DNA of 64,000 nucleotides, from positions 682,001 through 746,000 of the forward strand of contig NC_089188.1 of assembly GCF_947507565.1 (NCBI RefSeq). Reading direction: 5' to 3'. This DNA is from Oscarella lobularis. Taxonomy: Eukaryota; Porifera; Homoscleromorpha; Homosclerophorida; Oscarellidae. The notes beneath the pieces are model-generated. The model was not told where the DNA came from, made no database searches, and saw nothing but the letters and a program-made list of their open reading frames with translations. Each line of letters opens with the position of its first letter. Position 1 is the stretch's first letter. This document shows, in pieces, positions 35,450-47,934 of this stretch. Position numbers and translations under genes: made by a program.

Positions 35450-36080
35450 GACAGAGCGTATTCAGCTTTGACAGACTCTTTTTCTTCCAATACGCTTCTT
35501 AATTAAGAAAGACAATGCACTGCGTTGTAGTACCTCAACGCAAATTTGTAACAGGGACAGCGTGCAACCTTTGGAACCACAAAACAAGTGAAGCCCATGT
35601 TTGTACATATGCTAGATTTCTGGGTTAATAAAGGTGCTGTTTATTAGCAGCAGCACAGGTGGAGAAAGAATATACAGTAGAAAAAATTACTATTCAAAAG
35701 GGTAAATAAGAACAAATGTTATTTTTATTTTGAATATAATTGTTCATATTCCTTCTTAGCAATCTCTGATATCGAAAAAGTAGCGTCGACGTCACTTTAC
35801 CTCTAGAACCGTCGTCGTAAGCGCGATCACAAAAAATAGAAACTTGTTTTCAATTTTCGCTTTTAGATACTGATCATGTCTAGTTTCTCTAAGTAGCGAC
35901 CCTTCGCGGAATCTGGAAAACTTCGAAAATAGGGACTGAGCTTTCGCGAGGCCATATCTGCGATCGGTTTACCAGATTGGGGGGCAGAAAAAATAATACG
36001 GGCTTGCCACCCATTAACGCGCGCGTGTGACATCATGCATAAGCCCTGTAGACCAAATTCCTGGCAAGTTCGAGTTGCGA
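35450..36080. other. No gene seen
   Basis: AT-rich stretch without supported exons between the candidate MITE and the satellite array. Confidence 0.45.
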
Positions 36081-36082
36081 AG

Positions 36083-36785
36083 ATCACACTCTACCTCCTA
36101 AACGACTTCTACTATCTAATTGAAACTTTTAAGTTTGGGGCGCCCCTCCCCCTCATTATAAACAAGTTATTAAGTTGATATCAATTACGGTTTAGGAGAT
36201 AATCGGCGAGTCATGGAACCATGTGAGTTTACGCAGACCAAATTCCTTTAGAGGGGGTTGAGAATATCCCTGTCCACCTCCTAAAAAACTGGTTGGACTA
36301 AATTGAAAATTTTCTCTCAAGCTTGGGGCGTCCTTCCTCTTTATTATAAATTAGTTAGTAAGTTGACATCAATTGCGGTTGAGGAGAAAATCGACGATTG
36401 ATGGACCGATGTGATTTCCAGTAGACGAAACCCTTGACAAGTTCGAGTTGAGAATATCCCAGTGTACCTCCTAAACGACTTGTTTGATTTAATTGAAATT
36501 TTTCTCTTAAGTTTGAGGCGCCCCTCCCCCTAATTATAAAGAAGTTAATGAGTTGATATCAGTAACTGTCTAGGAGAAAATCGGCGATTCATGGACCCAT
36601 GGGATTTCTTTATTATAAATTAGTTACTAAGTTGATATCAATTGAGGTTGAGAAAACAATCGGCGAGTGATGGACCCATGTGATTTTCATTAAACCAAAC
36701 TCCCTAAAAGTTTGAGTTGAGAATATCCCTGTCTACCTCCTAAACGACTTCTTCGATTTAATTGAAACTTTGATATTAAACGGAC
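36083..36785. repeat. Satellite array (about 180-190 bp monomer), orientation 1
   Basis: About four diverged copies, one truncated, of a unit containing CTACCTCCTAAACGACTT, GGGGCGCCCCTCCCCCT, AAGTTGATATCA and GAGAAAATCGGCGA...TGGACCCATGTGA. The same unit, reverse complemented, makes the longer array at 48.86-50.99 kb. Confidence 0.85.
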
Positions 36786-36789
36786 GCTC

Positions 36790-37435
36790 TTAATGAATAT
36801 GATCCAGCCCATTCGCGCAAACGCGTGCAATAGCAGGTGCGCGCCAAAGATTTAGAGACTCGAAGCTATCTCGAAAGTGCCTGGCTTCTAGACTATTGAT
36901 GCATACTGGACAACACTAGTTTGCCAGTGCAGTGTAGTCGGTCAACCAATCAGAGACCAGTCATCGTCATTCCAACTGCCCATCTTTGATTTGCTGACGA
37001 TTTTAATTTCTTTGAAGCCGACTTTGCATCAAGCACGTTTTACGTCCGATCGGTTGTTTCGCTCCTTCGGCACACCTGAGCGCCTTCGGGCGTCGCGTAC
37101 TTATCGTAACTTTGTTATGTCATTAAGGTCGAGCTACAGCTATAGTAGGTCACGCCAAAATTACACATAGAGCATTTGCACATGGACAATCACAATTTTT
37201 ACGCAATAGTTTGTTTAATTCTTTGATAATAACACCAACACATCAAATTGGCTTCAATTTGCAAAGCAGGATTCGACAAAAATCGCCCATAATCTAGTAG
37301 TACACTATTTAAAAATGAATGTATCAAATCAGTAATTTACTTCGCCCTAAACATCGCAAATATTCAGGTTTTAAAGTACAGGGCGATTGGTAATTTTAAG
37401 TTTTTCCCTGACATTTGAAATACAGCAGACTTACT
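36790..37435. other. No gene seen
   Basis: Sequence between the satellite and the Tigger element, with no supported frame. Confidence 0.4.
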
Positions 37436-37438
37436 ACC

Positions 37439-39151
37439 TACTGTATTTCCTCGAACAGAACGCCATAGCGTTCTAATTTTTCGTAAGAACGAGACGATGG
37501 CGTTCAATTGGAGCATGGCGTTTTAAATGGGTATGGCGTTTGTATTTTTTGGCAGCCTTCAGCACTTCTATATATGAGTCCTATTAATCGTCTTCGTAAT
37601 CGACTTCTTCTTGATCTTCTTCTTGATCTTCTTCCTGATCAGAGTCATAAGTCTCTTCTAGTTCTTCACCGATTTCCTGAATCATCTCACCGAACTCCTT
37701 ATTTAATCTCTCTTCTTTTAGCAGATGAATTCCTTCTGGACACGGCCCCCCTCCTTGTAGGCATGCATCATTCCGTCTTCCGACCCATCAACACTTACTC
37801 CAATGCCAGAGGATTTCAATGATTTTTGAATCACCTCTTAAGATATGCCTTTTCAGGCGTCTACCACCACCCAATCAAGGTATACAGTAGGGGGTGAAGG
37901 AGCTGGATTTCCGTTTTGTGTGACTAGCAGGTCACCGGACGATAGCCAGTTATCATGCATGTTCTGGATTCTCTCTTTGAAAGGCTTATTCCAGCTTTGT
38001 GCAGCATCCTGGAATAACGGCCGTGTCCATCTTTAGATTACTGAGAACTCGTTTCGCGTCTTTGCTGAGGTGACAGCGAAATTAGTCCCAAATAAGTAGG
38101 TGTGTTAGGAACATTTCATGGCCCATTATTTTCAGATAAGGTAATCTTCTGTCGTGCCATCATTCATCAAGCTTTTTCCAGCCCAATTGATTACCAATTT
38201 CCCTTCGTACTTCCGAACAACCTCTGCAATTGGTCGTTTACGATTGAGAAGAACGTACGGCAGGCATTTGCTGCCATTTGCCTTAGCCGTGAGCATAACG
38301 GTGACTTTTTCAGTCTTGTGTATTCCAAGCTCTTCACTGGAGCATGACGTGATCCGCGTGGAGCCAGTGTGGTGCGCCGCGGCGGATCTATCCAAACAGC
38401 TGTTACGTTGCTGCCATAGATCATATTACTTCCATACTTTCCAAAAGCTATTTCTTGGCTAACGTACAGAACAAATGACTCTAATTTTTCTTGATAGTCG
38501 GCTGGAGGACGCTGACAGACTGTGTCGCCCGGCATTGAACTATTCCGTGACGTCGAAAGAATTTGTCCAACCAGCCTTTAGAAAAATTTTGAAATCTTCT
38601 GCCGTATTCTCATCAGATGCAGCCTTATTGGCGTAGATCTCTTTGGCTTTTAAGATAATTCGGGATTGCGACACTGGTATCTTCTTTTGTACGTATTCAA
38701 CCTCGTACCACTCATAAGGATAATTTTCCAAGTCCGCCATTGCGATGTGACGCCCCCTCCACTCAAGCAACCAATGTTCGCTGTTCGCAAGCAGCTCGCA
38801 AGCTCCTCACAAATGGCAGCTTCCTGTGCGCACTACTGTCGGATGCATGAGCGAGGAAATCGGAATTTTTCTGCCGATCTCTTCTTCGAGGACTTCTTCG
38901 CTTCCTCTATGGTTGAAAATTTTAGCTGGAGAGTGTAATTTCGCCGTTTTGCACGTACGTCCACGTGTGGTGTCCGTGTCGAATCCCTCCATTGGAGTAT
39001 GCACGCTCAACGGGGATGTACGCGAACGCGCAGAGTGGTGGCATTTTATTCGAGAATGGCGTTTTATTGTTTGAATCGTCCGCTTACATGGAATTCTAAT
39101 GGAGCATAGCGCTGTAATTGAGCATGGCGGTGTAATCAAGGAAATACGGTA
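37439..39151 (-). mobile_element. Full-length decayed Tigger/pogo element
   Basis: Both ends carry TA followed by C(T/C)GTATTTCCT(C/T)GA in inverted orientation (37439 and 39151), giving a 1.71-kb element with TA target sites. On the minus strand the transposase parts run in order: an HTH-like RRNYTLQLKFSTIEEAKKS (near 38920), YQEKLESFVLYVSQEI and IYGSNVTAVWIDPP (near 38480-38390), VTVMLTAKANGSKCLPYVLL (near 38290) and an acidic tail DSDQEEDQEEDQEE (near 37630). Frameshifts separate the blocks, so it is inactive. Confidence 0.8.
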
Positions 39152-39239
39152 ATCCATAAATGGTTCAAGGAAAGATTCTACATTAGGACAGAATATAAAT
39201 GAAGACTAGTAGTAATAATTTTAAAAATATGTGAACATA

Positions 39240-40560
39240 CCTTGACCACATCGGGCGATATCCCCTTCGTATTCCTCTTCTTCTCTGTTTGAAAGAAGTC
39301 AACGGTTCCGGAACTACACAAGAGAAAATGTGTAGAGTAATATAACGATTTTACCATCGCCTAGTGTTTCCTTCACTCTAATTAATTTATTAAAGCTTGA
39401 AATTGAAAAGCATTTTATTATTGTTAGGAAGCATTTCATTATTAGGATTTTTAAATGTTTCTGCCTGCGCTTCCTCCTTATCGCTCTAAAAAATTAGCGT
39501 TTCAAAAATCAAATTGGGTTATTTATTTCTGCTATCGTTATTGGAGTTCTCCGCTTCTTTAAAAGTAAAAAACAAACGCTAAAATCAAAGTCAAACTAGA
39601 AAATCTGGTTTACAGCTTTCGACATGAGTAAGGGTGGACTTTTTATGTAAAGTAGAAGTGTAACAAAGTCGAAATCCGGCATGGAATCGTGCAGCTGTCT
39701 CTGACCTTCATTTAGTCTTACCAACTTTCTTCGTTTCTTCCATTTTGAAAGAAAATGTTTAATAGTTGAGATCTGGCATGCATGTATAAAATCATACCCA
39801 TTTTTGTCGATTATAGGTGTCTAGATGTCTAGAAATGTCAGAAATTTATATTAAAATAGCACAGTTTAAAATAAAATAATTTATCAAATAGTGCCAATTT
39901 TTTTGTCTATTGCCTAAAAATTAGACAACTAGAAAATAATTAATTAAATTACTCTTTGTCTTTACCCTTCCTCCTTTTCTTCTATTTATCTCTCCTTTTT
40001 GTCTTTTCTGCTTCTAAGAGAAATGTCTAAAGGTTATATAGATTATATTGACTGTTACCCTCCTCCTGTTCACTGACTTCTTCTGTAAAAAACAAAAAGG
40101 AAAATTCAAAAATTTACGTTGAGTGCTTTTACTCTTCCCAGAGTCGTCCTCTTTACTCTGCCTTGCTCTCCCAAACGTAAAACAAGTACATTCAAACAGC
40201 TAGTATTGCTTACCTTCTTCGCGCGACAACGCCTTTTCCCAACGTCTCAAGATGTCTATGCTCCTTCTCATGACCTCTTTGTTCTCCTTTAATGATCTTT
40301 ACCAATTTTTATTTTCAGGAACCCCTTAGAGCATCTGAAAAGAATTAGGAAAGACTACTACGTTCATCATTCACCCCAAATTCTTTAGCTCGATGTTTTC
40401 TCGAGCGTATTTGGTGAGGGCAGAGGTTGCGATAGTTAGTGGCGGGGGAATGGTGGAGGTAGCGGTGGCGGTGGTGGTGGTGGTGGTGGCGGGAGTTGGT
40501 GGTGGTGAGTGGTGATCAGACGGTGCAGCTATGAAGCGCCAAGATCCTGGCTTTTGCAAA
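39240..40560 (-). CDS. Possible multi-exon gene, unknown product
   Basis: Several small minus-strand pieces next to good splice sites look coding: ALTKYARENIELKNLG with donor GTGAAT (near 40375-40430), NKEVMRRSIDILRRWEKALS ending at a GTAAGC donor (near 40215-40290), EGQRQLHDSMPDFDFVTLLL (near 39610-39700) and SGTVDFFQTEKKRNTKGISP (near 39245-39310). The 5' piece would encode a long Thr run from a GGT repeat (40455-40510). I could not establish phase across all junctions, and no family is recognised. Confidence 0.3.
40455..40510. repeat. GGT/GGC trinucleotide repeat
   Basis: GGTGGCGGTGGTGGTGGT...-type simple repeat of about 55 bases. Confidence 0.85.
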
Positions 40561-40739
40561 AGCTGTTAATAGGGTTAAAGAAAGAGGACTTAGGTTTCTA
40601 AGAGCTGCCCTTGTTTTAAAAAAATTGCTATCTGGTAAGCTTTTCTTAGATGATAAACACTCAGAAGAAATTGACCCTGGATTTCTCAAGAAAGAGTGCA
40701 CTCTTTCTATACATACTATTAGGTAGCGTATTACAGAAT

Positions 40740-42204
40740 CAATACGATGATATTTTGGTTAGCAGATCCTCTACACACGGCCAGTAGTGAATACTGGCAC
40801 TCTCTTGCAGGGTGATGCTACAGAGACTAGGCTGAATATCGGCGACGCACGTGGCCATATGAACGGCTCTGGACGTTTTGGCTGAGGTTGGGAGATGAAC
40901 TGTATAGATGCAGTGAAAGCCATCAACAATCGAAATAATCTGATTTTCTGCTGCTTTTTGAATTTGATTTGTTAATAGAAGAGTGTTTTTACTGCTGAGA
41001 GTGTTCTAAATCGCCGAATCGATTTTGGGTGACAGCAAATGCCCAGAGCTCTTCCACATTCAAGGCTGCCATCTGAACACCCAGAGAGTGAAAAATGAAT
41101 ACCGACGTCGTTGGCTAGCGAATTATTTCTCTATGTCAATAAATAGTTACTCTAATTAGTTAAGAAAAAGAATAATTGTGTCTTAGAAAAGTACCTGATT
41201 GCAGAAGTAGGCCAGTCTGTGCAGCTCGGCGACAACTCTCTGCTTCCGCAAAATTGTTCGTTTATCGCTTCCTTCGTAGCTGCCCGTTATAGCCTCTTCT
41301 ATTAATTCGAACAGTCCAAGTGAATGCCGATCCGCAAAAGCCTTCATAGCATCAACACTGTAGAGCTTTTCAGTCGTGCTGTGAAAAGTTTGCTGACAAG
41401 TTTTCACCAGATCTGGAAATGAGGGTAAGATAATGTATTATTGCACGTCCATAAATACTTAATAGCCCAACCCGACCAACCCTTTGCTGACTTAGCTCTC
41501 AGAGCCCGATTCTCTTCGCGCAGGTCATCGATTTGCTTCTGAGCAGCGGCCAGCTGTGCCTTCGTTGCTGTCAGCTCGTCGACTGATGCAACATCGAAAA
41601 GGGAGCTTCATCTTGGGTAGACGCGGCTTCCTACTACACGTCTAAGCCGTTCTACCGTCGTTTAGGGTTAGTTCAGGGCGTCTCACGGGTAAGACGGCGG
41701 CGGATCATTTTGCAGGGGGTGCGTAGAAGATTCTCTCGATAACATACGCTCTCGAGTCGATTTCTTCGGCGTGTCTTTTGCATAGATACCTGACGACGGC
41801 GCCTGCAAGATCATCTAGAGCTCTCCAAAGTCTCTCTGGACAGTCACGCAAGAGTCCCGAGCATCGATCTCCATCAAAAAGAAGGCCACGCGGTGAGTCG
41901 TTCCTTCGCGTGCCCGTAATAGAGTGAAACTTCTCTGAGAAACCATAGCTGGCGAGCTTTTTTTTCTAGATAGCTGGATATGACCCAGAAGCACGACGAT
42001 AGAGTGGAGCTGCTGTGGCGCGTTCGAACGCCAGTGTCCAGAGCACATCGAAGCATGAGCAGACTCAAAGCCATCGCGACTTGTGTAAGAGAAAAAAGGT
42101 AAAGAACGTTTTTTGCGAAATTCTCCCGCCGCAGCTAGTTTTTTGCGCCGTGAATCGCTCGTTTGACACAAAGTTTGTGTTGGAGGGGCGAAGTTCATCG
42201 CCAT
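40740..42204 (-). pseudogene. Broken paralogue of the gene at the left edge
   Basis: It has the same exon order as the gene at 1-1448: a Cys-rich exon with DGDRCSGLLRDCPERLWRAL and RYLCKRHAEE (about 41880-41730), a coiled-coil piece (about 41500-41580), then LYSVDAMKAFADRHSLGLFE and VVAELHRLAYFCNQ (41370-41190), then NDVGIHFSLSGCSDGSLECG (near 41100). After CHPKSIRRF (near 41015) the frame must shift to reach VDGFHCIYTVHLPTSA and RAVHMATCVADIQ, which match the intact copy (DDYHTIHTIPRPTS; AIHMATCLADI). The Cys-rich exon also needs a frame change. Two lesions in the conserved blocks make a dead copy likely. Confidence 0.7.
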
Positions 42205-42209
42205 TCATC

Positions 42210-43330
42210 ATCTGCCAATCCGATGAGCGCGATTTTCTATTTTCGCGAAGCCTTCTCCCGCTTTTTCTAAAAATTCCTATTTATGAAATAAAAACTCGTC
42301 ATTTTGCGTCTAAATGAAATTCACTCAAGCTTCGTCTAAGCCTGAATCCAGCCTTATATATTTTGCTGTCGCCTTATCCGAAGGCGGATCGTCAATTTAG
42401 GTACATTTTTTTATACATTAGACCCATTGAGCGCGTGGCATGCGCAGTGAAAGTCCGTACTGATCCGTGGCAGAATGTAAAGAAGAGGATATGTAACTCG
42501 TGCTATCACGTGACGTTTTCTTGATGCAAGCATTGTTACGCTTAGTATCCGTATATGAGTCTCCAAAGTGCCTCCTTTTAGTTCCTAATATATTCCTATC
42601 GTGGCGAATCATTAGACAATCTTGCCGAGACAAGGCTTACTTCGTATCAATGCTGGTACATGCTTTTGATGGCTATTATGCGTGATTCTTTTACACTTCT
42701 CCCGCGTGCACCCTCTTGCATAGTCTTCATAGAAACTTTCGTTAGGCTGTTTCTTCGAGACCCTTCCGAAGACATTGTATAACACCGTTGACGTTCTCCT
42801 CCATGAGTAGCAGCAGCCGATGCGATGCTAGAAGCGATTATGTCACAAAAAACCGTTACGTTCTAACCCGGATGTACTTCAATAAACGAGCGCAAAAAGA
42901 ACGAGAAAACGTTCCTTACATTATTCAAGTTTTCGAAAGTCTAATATTAAAGTTATGTCAATGATCTTCGTCACGCCTCCTTCCCGATCAAATTTTTAGG
43001 TCTTTCGGGTTTATTATCTTATGCCTAGATAGGTTCTACTTGCGGTAGGCGTCTTTTTTAGCGGAATCGAGAAAAGCCTCGTCGTAAAGACCCCTTTTTA
43101 GGGCCAAGAAGTGTATCAACTGTGACAGAGTTGCGAGTTTTTCTGCAGTACAGTACCTGGCGTTTATTGATGTCTTGGAGTTGTTTAGGAAGGGTTTTGT
43201 ACATGTGGTAGGCATAGAGGTTTACGGAAAGATTCGTTTGTCTCCTCTAATAAAATTCCAAAAAATGACAATTTCTGTACTCTGCTTTCCTGTTCCCCAA
43301 GTTATCGACCATTGCGATAACGAAGAAGTC
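42210..43330. other. No gene seen
   Basis: No supported exon or repeat family is recognised in this stretch. Confidence 0.4.
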
Positions 43331-43333
43331 TTG

Positions 43334-43731
43334 TCTCCACTGCAAGAAATACCAGACAAAACGTCCCAAGAAGTGCGTTCAGGCACATAACTGAAAAAGT
43401 CAAAATTGCAGAGTGCGTATACCTGTAGCACACGTGTTGGTACCAAAGCATTTCTTTACTGCTTTGATGAGCAAACTGGTGATAAATTGTGGCACAAAAC
43501 TGTCACTGATGACAGCATAATTTTGTTGAATGTGGTACCTATTGAGAAGCAAGAATGTACGGCTGAACATTTAGCGGACGTTCATCGCGTCACATCCGTA
43601 ATATCACACCACCTTGTCATCCACGGCACTGGTACAGGTATACCCACTCTGCAATTTTGAGTTCTTCAGTATGTGCCTGAACGCACTTTTGGAACGTTTT
43701 CTCTGGTATTTCTTGTAGTAGAGACGAGACT
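43334..43731. repeat. Long inverted repeat (about 95-bp arms)
   Basis: The left arm 43334-43427 (GTCTCCACTGCAAGAAATAC...) and the right arm 43633-43731 are diverged reverse complements sharing GCAAGAAATACCAGA, GTGCGTTCAGGCACATA and AATTGCAGAGT blocks. The 205-bp spacer has an open frame reading FLYCFDEQTGDKLWH, which I cannot assign. Confidence 0.75.
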
Positions 43732-43739
43732 TCTTTTTC

Positions 43740-45230
43740 ATCGGCATGGTTAGAGCCTGCATCGTCATGACTTAATTAAGCGGCAGTGCGAGGACTGCAA
43801 CAAGTTTAAGCACTGTCCGTTTCGACGTTACTTCTGTGAAGCTGAGATCTAGCGATTCGTGGCCTCGTTAATGTATAAGTTCCGTCAAACAATTTTGCTC
43901 AAAGATATTCTGATGATAGCAAACATCTTGGCGAATTCTGCTGACCAGTTATTTCTAAATTGCTTCAAAACCGCTAAAAAGTTCGAGCTTCATGGTACGC
44001 TAAAGCAACATCTGATCTTTCTTTCTGAAGTTTTGCGGTCAATCCAGACAAGCAAGTAAAAACTTGTAAGAGTATTATGAAGCAAATTAGGAATATCGAC
44101 ATTCCAATCCCATCCTTGTCCTAAATCTCGAGAGCGTTCCGGGGCCGCCATTGCTTTTAGAAACACCAAGAATGAGTCAATTCTTTCAATCCAACGAGTT
44201 CTGCAGGCGTCCTTAAGCTTTTTGACAGCTGCCTTATTCGAAAAAGAAGTTTTAAACTTTTCAAGCAGCCGCTGTCGCTTCGGAGAATAACATTTCTCCT
44301 ATGCATGACTGAGTATTCTTAAATGAAAGAATCTTAAATGCCGAAACAATAGCAAGAATCAATTAATGGCGGCGCAGTGTGGCACGTACTTAGCTAGTGA
44401 TGCTTCCCTTTGCAAAACAGCTCTGCAGCCAGATTTTGCTCTTGCCATGTTTGACCCTTTGTCGTGACATTGACCTCGTAAGTTTAAAGGAGACAACGAC
44501 CACCGTTTCAGCCTTTTCAGTATGCTACGCCCAAGAACTTTTCTATTCCTCTTTTTATTTCAATGAAGTCAACAAACATTTCCTTTACTACTCCGTCCAG
44601 CAGGCGTCTTACACAGAGAAAGTTGCTCGTTTGCCACGTCGGTTACTTCATCAGCAATCACTGCGTACCACTTTGCCTGTTTGACTTTTTCGACTATGAT
44701 TGAGCAAATAGAAAAGCCAACAGCTTCGATAAGTTTATTCTTAATAGTTTTAGAAGTGTTCTTTGCATTTTGGGGTCCCTGAAGCAAGCGCTGCCGCAGA
44801 ACGTCGTCAGTATTAGCACAAAGCGAATCAACTCAACAAAATTTTCTTTGTTTAAGCAAGTACGGTCTGTAGTAGAATCCCTTTCAATCTGGTCGTCGCG
44901 ATGACTCCGTAGAGCAAGGCCTTCTTTGCCATAGAGAATAATTATTTTTAGCAGCAATTTTATACCAGAACTATTTCTAGCTAGTTGATCTTCTGCTGCC
45001 CTGAAGGTTAAAACGTGTGAGAATGATTGCGTTAAGCAAGTTTTTAGGAAGTCGAGCTCCATTGGGGAAAAACCGTCGTTTCGAGCAATAAATTCTATCC
45101 ATTCGCCCCAACGTAAATACGGTGAGTTTGAACTAAGACTCCAAGACAGTGTAACAGTTAAGAGCGTGGCAGAACCCTCTTGGATGGTTCGCTCTCTTCG
45201 CACCTGAGGTAGACGTCAAGCCTTGCTTGA
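43740..45230 (-). mobile_element. hAT transposase relic 3 (DUF4371/ZMYM1-like)
   Basis: Collinear minus-strand blocks are LLLKIIILYGKEGLALRSHR and LNKENFVELIRF (44970-44800), NAKNTSKTIKNKLIEAVGFS and WYAVIADEVTDVANEQLSLC (44780-44590), then KLKDACRTRWIERIDSFLVF (near 44190) and WDWNVDIP (near 44100). The order follows DUF4371-type hAT transposases. Frameshifts occur between blocks. It has diverged from relic 1. Confidence 0.7.
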
Positions 45231-45531
45231 TACTGTGCTGACAGTTCCACCAGAAGGGTTGGACAACCCAATCTGAGCTCCCTTAACGACCTCTGCGGGT
45301 AAAGTACCATTTCTTCCCGCTAGCCTAGTCAATGGCCATGTACTGTAAATATCTCATAAACTATTAGCTCTGAAGTAATAACGCTCTTCCATACCTTCTA
45401 ACGTAACGTGGAACAGCCATTTCAAGTGGCATGCACCTCTAGTGACTTCCAACTAGACAACGCAACGTGTTTCGGTGAATGTCAGTGTCAGTCTCCCAAG
45501 AAGCCGTACTTTTTTAGTTGACAAAAGATAT

Positions 45532-45726
45532 TTAATTGTAATTTAATAAGATTTGAAATATGGCTGGTAGAATAGTCTCCACATCGCTGTCGCCTATATT
45601 TAGGACCGTCAGGGTGTTGAGAGTTTCTTCCAGAATCCAAGATGAGTTGATCTTGGGAAGGGGAAGCAGTTTCAAGTCAAGTCGTTCTCCGTCAGGCATT
45701 TCGGGAGTATCGGAGACTTGCTCCAC
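45532..45726 (-). CDS. Short open frame, unknown
   Basis: A 64-codon frame (MEQVSDTPEMPDGERLDLKL...) has protein-like composition but no recognised family and no splice partner I could confirm. It may be part of an element. Confidence 0.2.
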   Translation of the reverse strand: MEQVSDTPEMPDGERLDLKLLPLPKINSSWILEETLNTLTVLNIGDSDVETILPAIFQILLNYN

Positions 45727-46159
45727 TTACCGGCTCTCGATTTCGCCAATTGGCAGGCGGAAATTTAACTGTTTGAAGTTATAATGAAGCCTGTAGTCCG
45801 TTTTGAGTTTGGATGTGCGGAGAATGACGCTTAAGTCCACAAATTAGCACGTCAGCTGCTAGAGCTAAGGGCGGGGGAAAACATCAGATTTTGCGCAGAG
45901 CCCTATAAAGAATTTCGCGCGGCGCCGGTATCCGGGCGCTATCCCACATGACGATTTGAAACAAGCGTAGGAAAGAGTTCAAAAAGCGACGTTTCGCCAA
46001 TCCGAAACAGTTCAAGGTATGGTAAGAGCGACTCGTAGGAGCCACAAGCGCACCTTCAAGACGGCAAAGAAGAAGCAAGAGCACAAGAATCGAGTCCGCG
46101 CAACCGCTTGAGCCATTTATATGGCGCGCGATCAGTGCCAAAAATACCGTGCAAGCGCA

Positions 46160-46390
46160 TAACGCTTTTAGATTTAGCCGCTTTTGGATCCAGCCGCTCT
46201 CGGATTAGGCTGCTTTTAGATTTAGCCGCTTTTGGATTAAGCCGCTTTTGGATCCAGCCGCTCTCGGATTAAGTCGCTTTTAGATCTAGCCGCTTTTGGA
46301 TCCAGCCGCTTTTAGATTTAGCTAAGTGTGGATTAAGCCGCTCTCAGAATAAGCCGCTTGTAGATAAGGCCGGTTTAAGATTAAGCCGGT
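46160..46390. repeat. 16-bp tandem repeat array
   Basis: About 14 head-to-tail copies of AGCCGCTTTTGGATCC and variants (AGCCGCTCTCGGATTA, AGCCGCTTTTAGATTT). Confidence 0.85.
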
Positions 46391-46849
46391 TTATTTAGGA
46401 ATCAAACACCTTCGGGTACGTACTGAAGCTTGGGAACTGCGTTTTTGTTCTACGTGAGCGTAACGCGTCTCGTAGACGAATGAAAAGTACAGCCGTGAGA
46501 TATCGCGTTGGTCGCAGAATGACGCAGAATTCAATGAAAATGTCTACCGCTTAACGAGAGAAGAGTATCGCAGTAGGTTGATGGCTGCGACAGCGTTGGG
46601 GAGCAAGCTATTGCCAAAAAAGGAAGGCACTTTCGGAAAATATACGGGACAATAGAAAAGAAAATGCTCACGTGACGCCTAATGCCTCCTGGTTGATTGT
46701 ATTTTCGATAAGGAGAAGATTTCTTGTTAATTTTGTAAGTTACTCATTAGAAAAGACCGTGCCCGTACGTATATGTCCATCCCAAAGTTTGAGCTCTGTT
46801 CGAAAGGGACTACTTCTATAGAAGATTCTCTTGCGTCAATAGAAGTTCT

Positions 46850-47930
46850 ATTGCTGGCACATGCACGTTTGTTTCGTTCTCATTGAACGCAACGGGACAA
46901 TCGTAGTCAATGCCATATTCCTCCCAAGTGCTAGCGCTTGCCTGTGCCAAAGAAGATGTGATTTACTAAAATTGATTACTGTGAAATTAAACACTAACGC
47001 CTTCCGATCCAAAATGCTCCAAAGCAAAACGATGGGTTAAGGGGGCCATTTGCTAAAGACCTTCCACCCAGAGCTGCTTAGGACTTTTGCTCATTCCGCT
47101 CAATTTATGATGCTGCCAGCCATTAACGCATCAGCTTAGATGATATTTGATTCTTGGAACATACGTGTAGTGCAACGCATAGAGATCAATTTCGCTAATT
47201 GGGTTCAGTTCTCCGCTGTTTTCCATATAAACGAACAATTGATAGTAAAACGATAAAACTCCGGCAAATACGTCTCGCCACAGTCTTTCGATGCACTGGT
47301 TATGGACGCTCCTTCCAGCAATAACACTTCCACGACAAAGGCACCTTAGTGGATGACTTAGCATGTACCATGCAACGTCGTAATTTTCGCCTCCTTCGTC
47401 ACATCTAACCCTAGCCGGCAACCCGTATACTCATTGATGGCCGAAAGAAAGTACTGTAGAACTGTAGAAGCCTTATTGTCTGTGCCGCAGCGAAGGTAAA
47501 CGGGCAACCTAGAAAAACCGTCCACGCCACCATGGACAACAAATCTCCACCAGTAAAACATTTGGTAGATACGCTATCAACAGCAGAAAATTGGGCCGTG
47601 GCCGTTAATTAATACCTTATTAGCTTACGATTGCTATCGATGTGCCATGACCGTGGACAGAGTAAACGCGTCGGCTATGCATTCCTCGTAGCCATCTCAA
47701 TGCAACGCCTTCAGGATCGCAGCGACGCACGGCTTCCCGCACTCTTGATACTTGCACTCTAATACCTCTTTCAATGAGAATTCCGTGTGCCATCCGGTAA
47801 CCAACGTCGGGAAATTCACTTCTGATTTCTCGTAGAGTCCCGTATCAATAGTCGGACAACATCAAATCTCGGACAGCTTCGCGCGTACCCTGCTTGACAC
47901 CGCGCGTCAGTTATTTTCAAAGCTTAGGTG
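46850..47930 (-). mobile_element. Integrase-core (rve) transposon protein relic
   Basis: Blocks in order on the minus strand are YGTLREIRSEFPDVGYRMA (near 47830), REAVRRCDPEGVALRWLRGM (near 47720), [20 protein letters not shown] (near 47530), [19 protein letters not shown] (near 47400), [20 protein letters not shown] (near 47290), [12 protein letters not shown], and a tail IDYDCPVAFNENET (near 46900). This matches the integrase-core-domain protein family widespread as multi-copy genes in aquatic animals. A frame break occurs near 47420 and stops follow near 47610, so it is inactive. Confidence 0.75.
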
Positions 47931-47934
47931 ATTA

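Noticed and set aside
41815-42204. 129-codon minus-strand frame taken as an independent gene
   Set aside because: It covers the Cys-rich first exon of the broken paralogue; the frame matching the intact copy is a different one.
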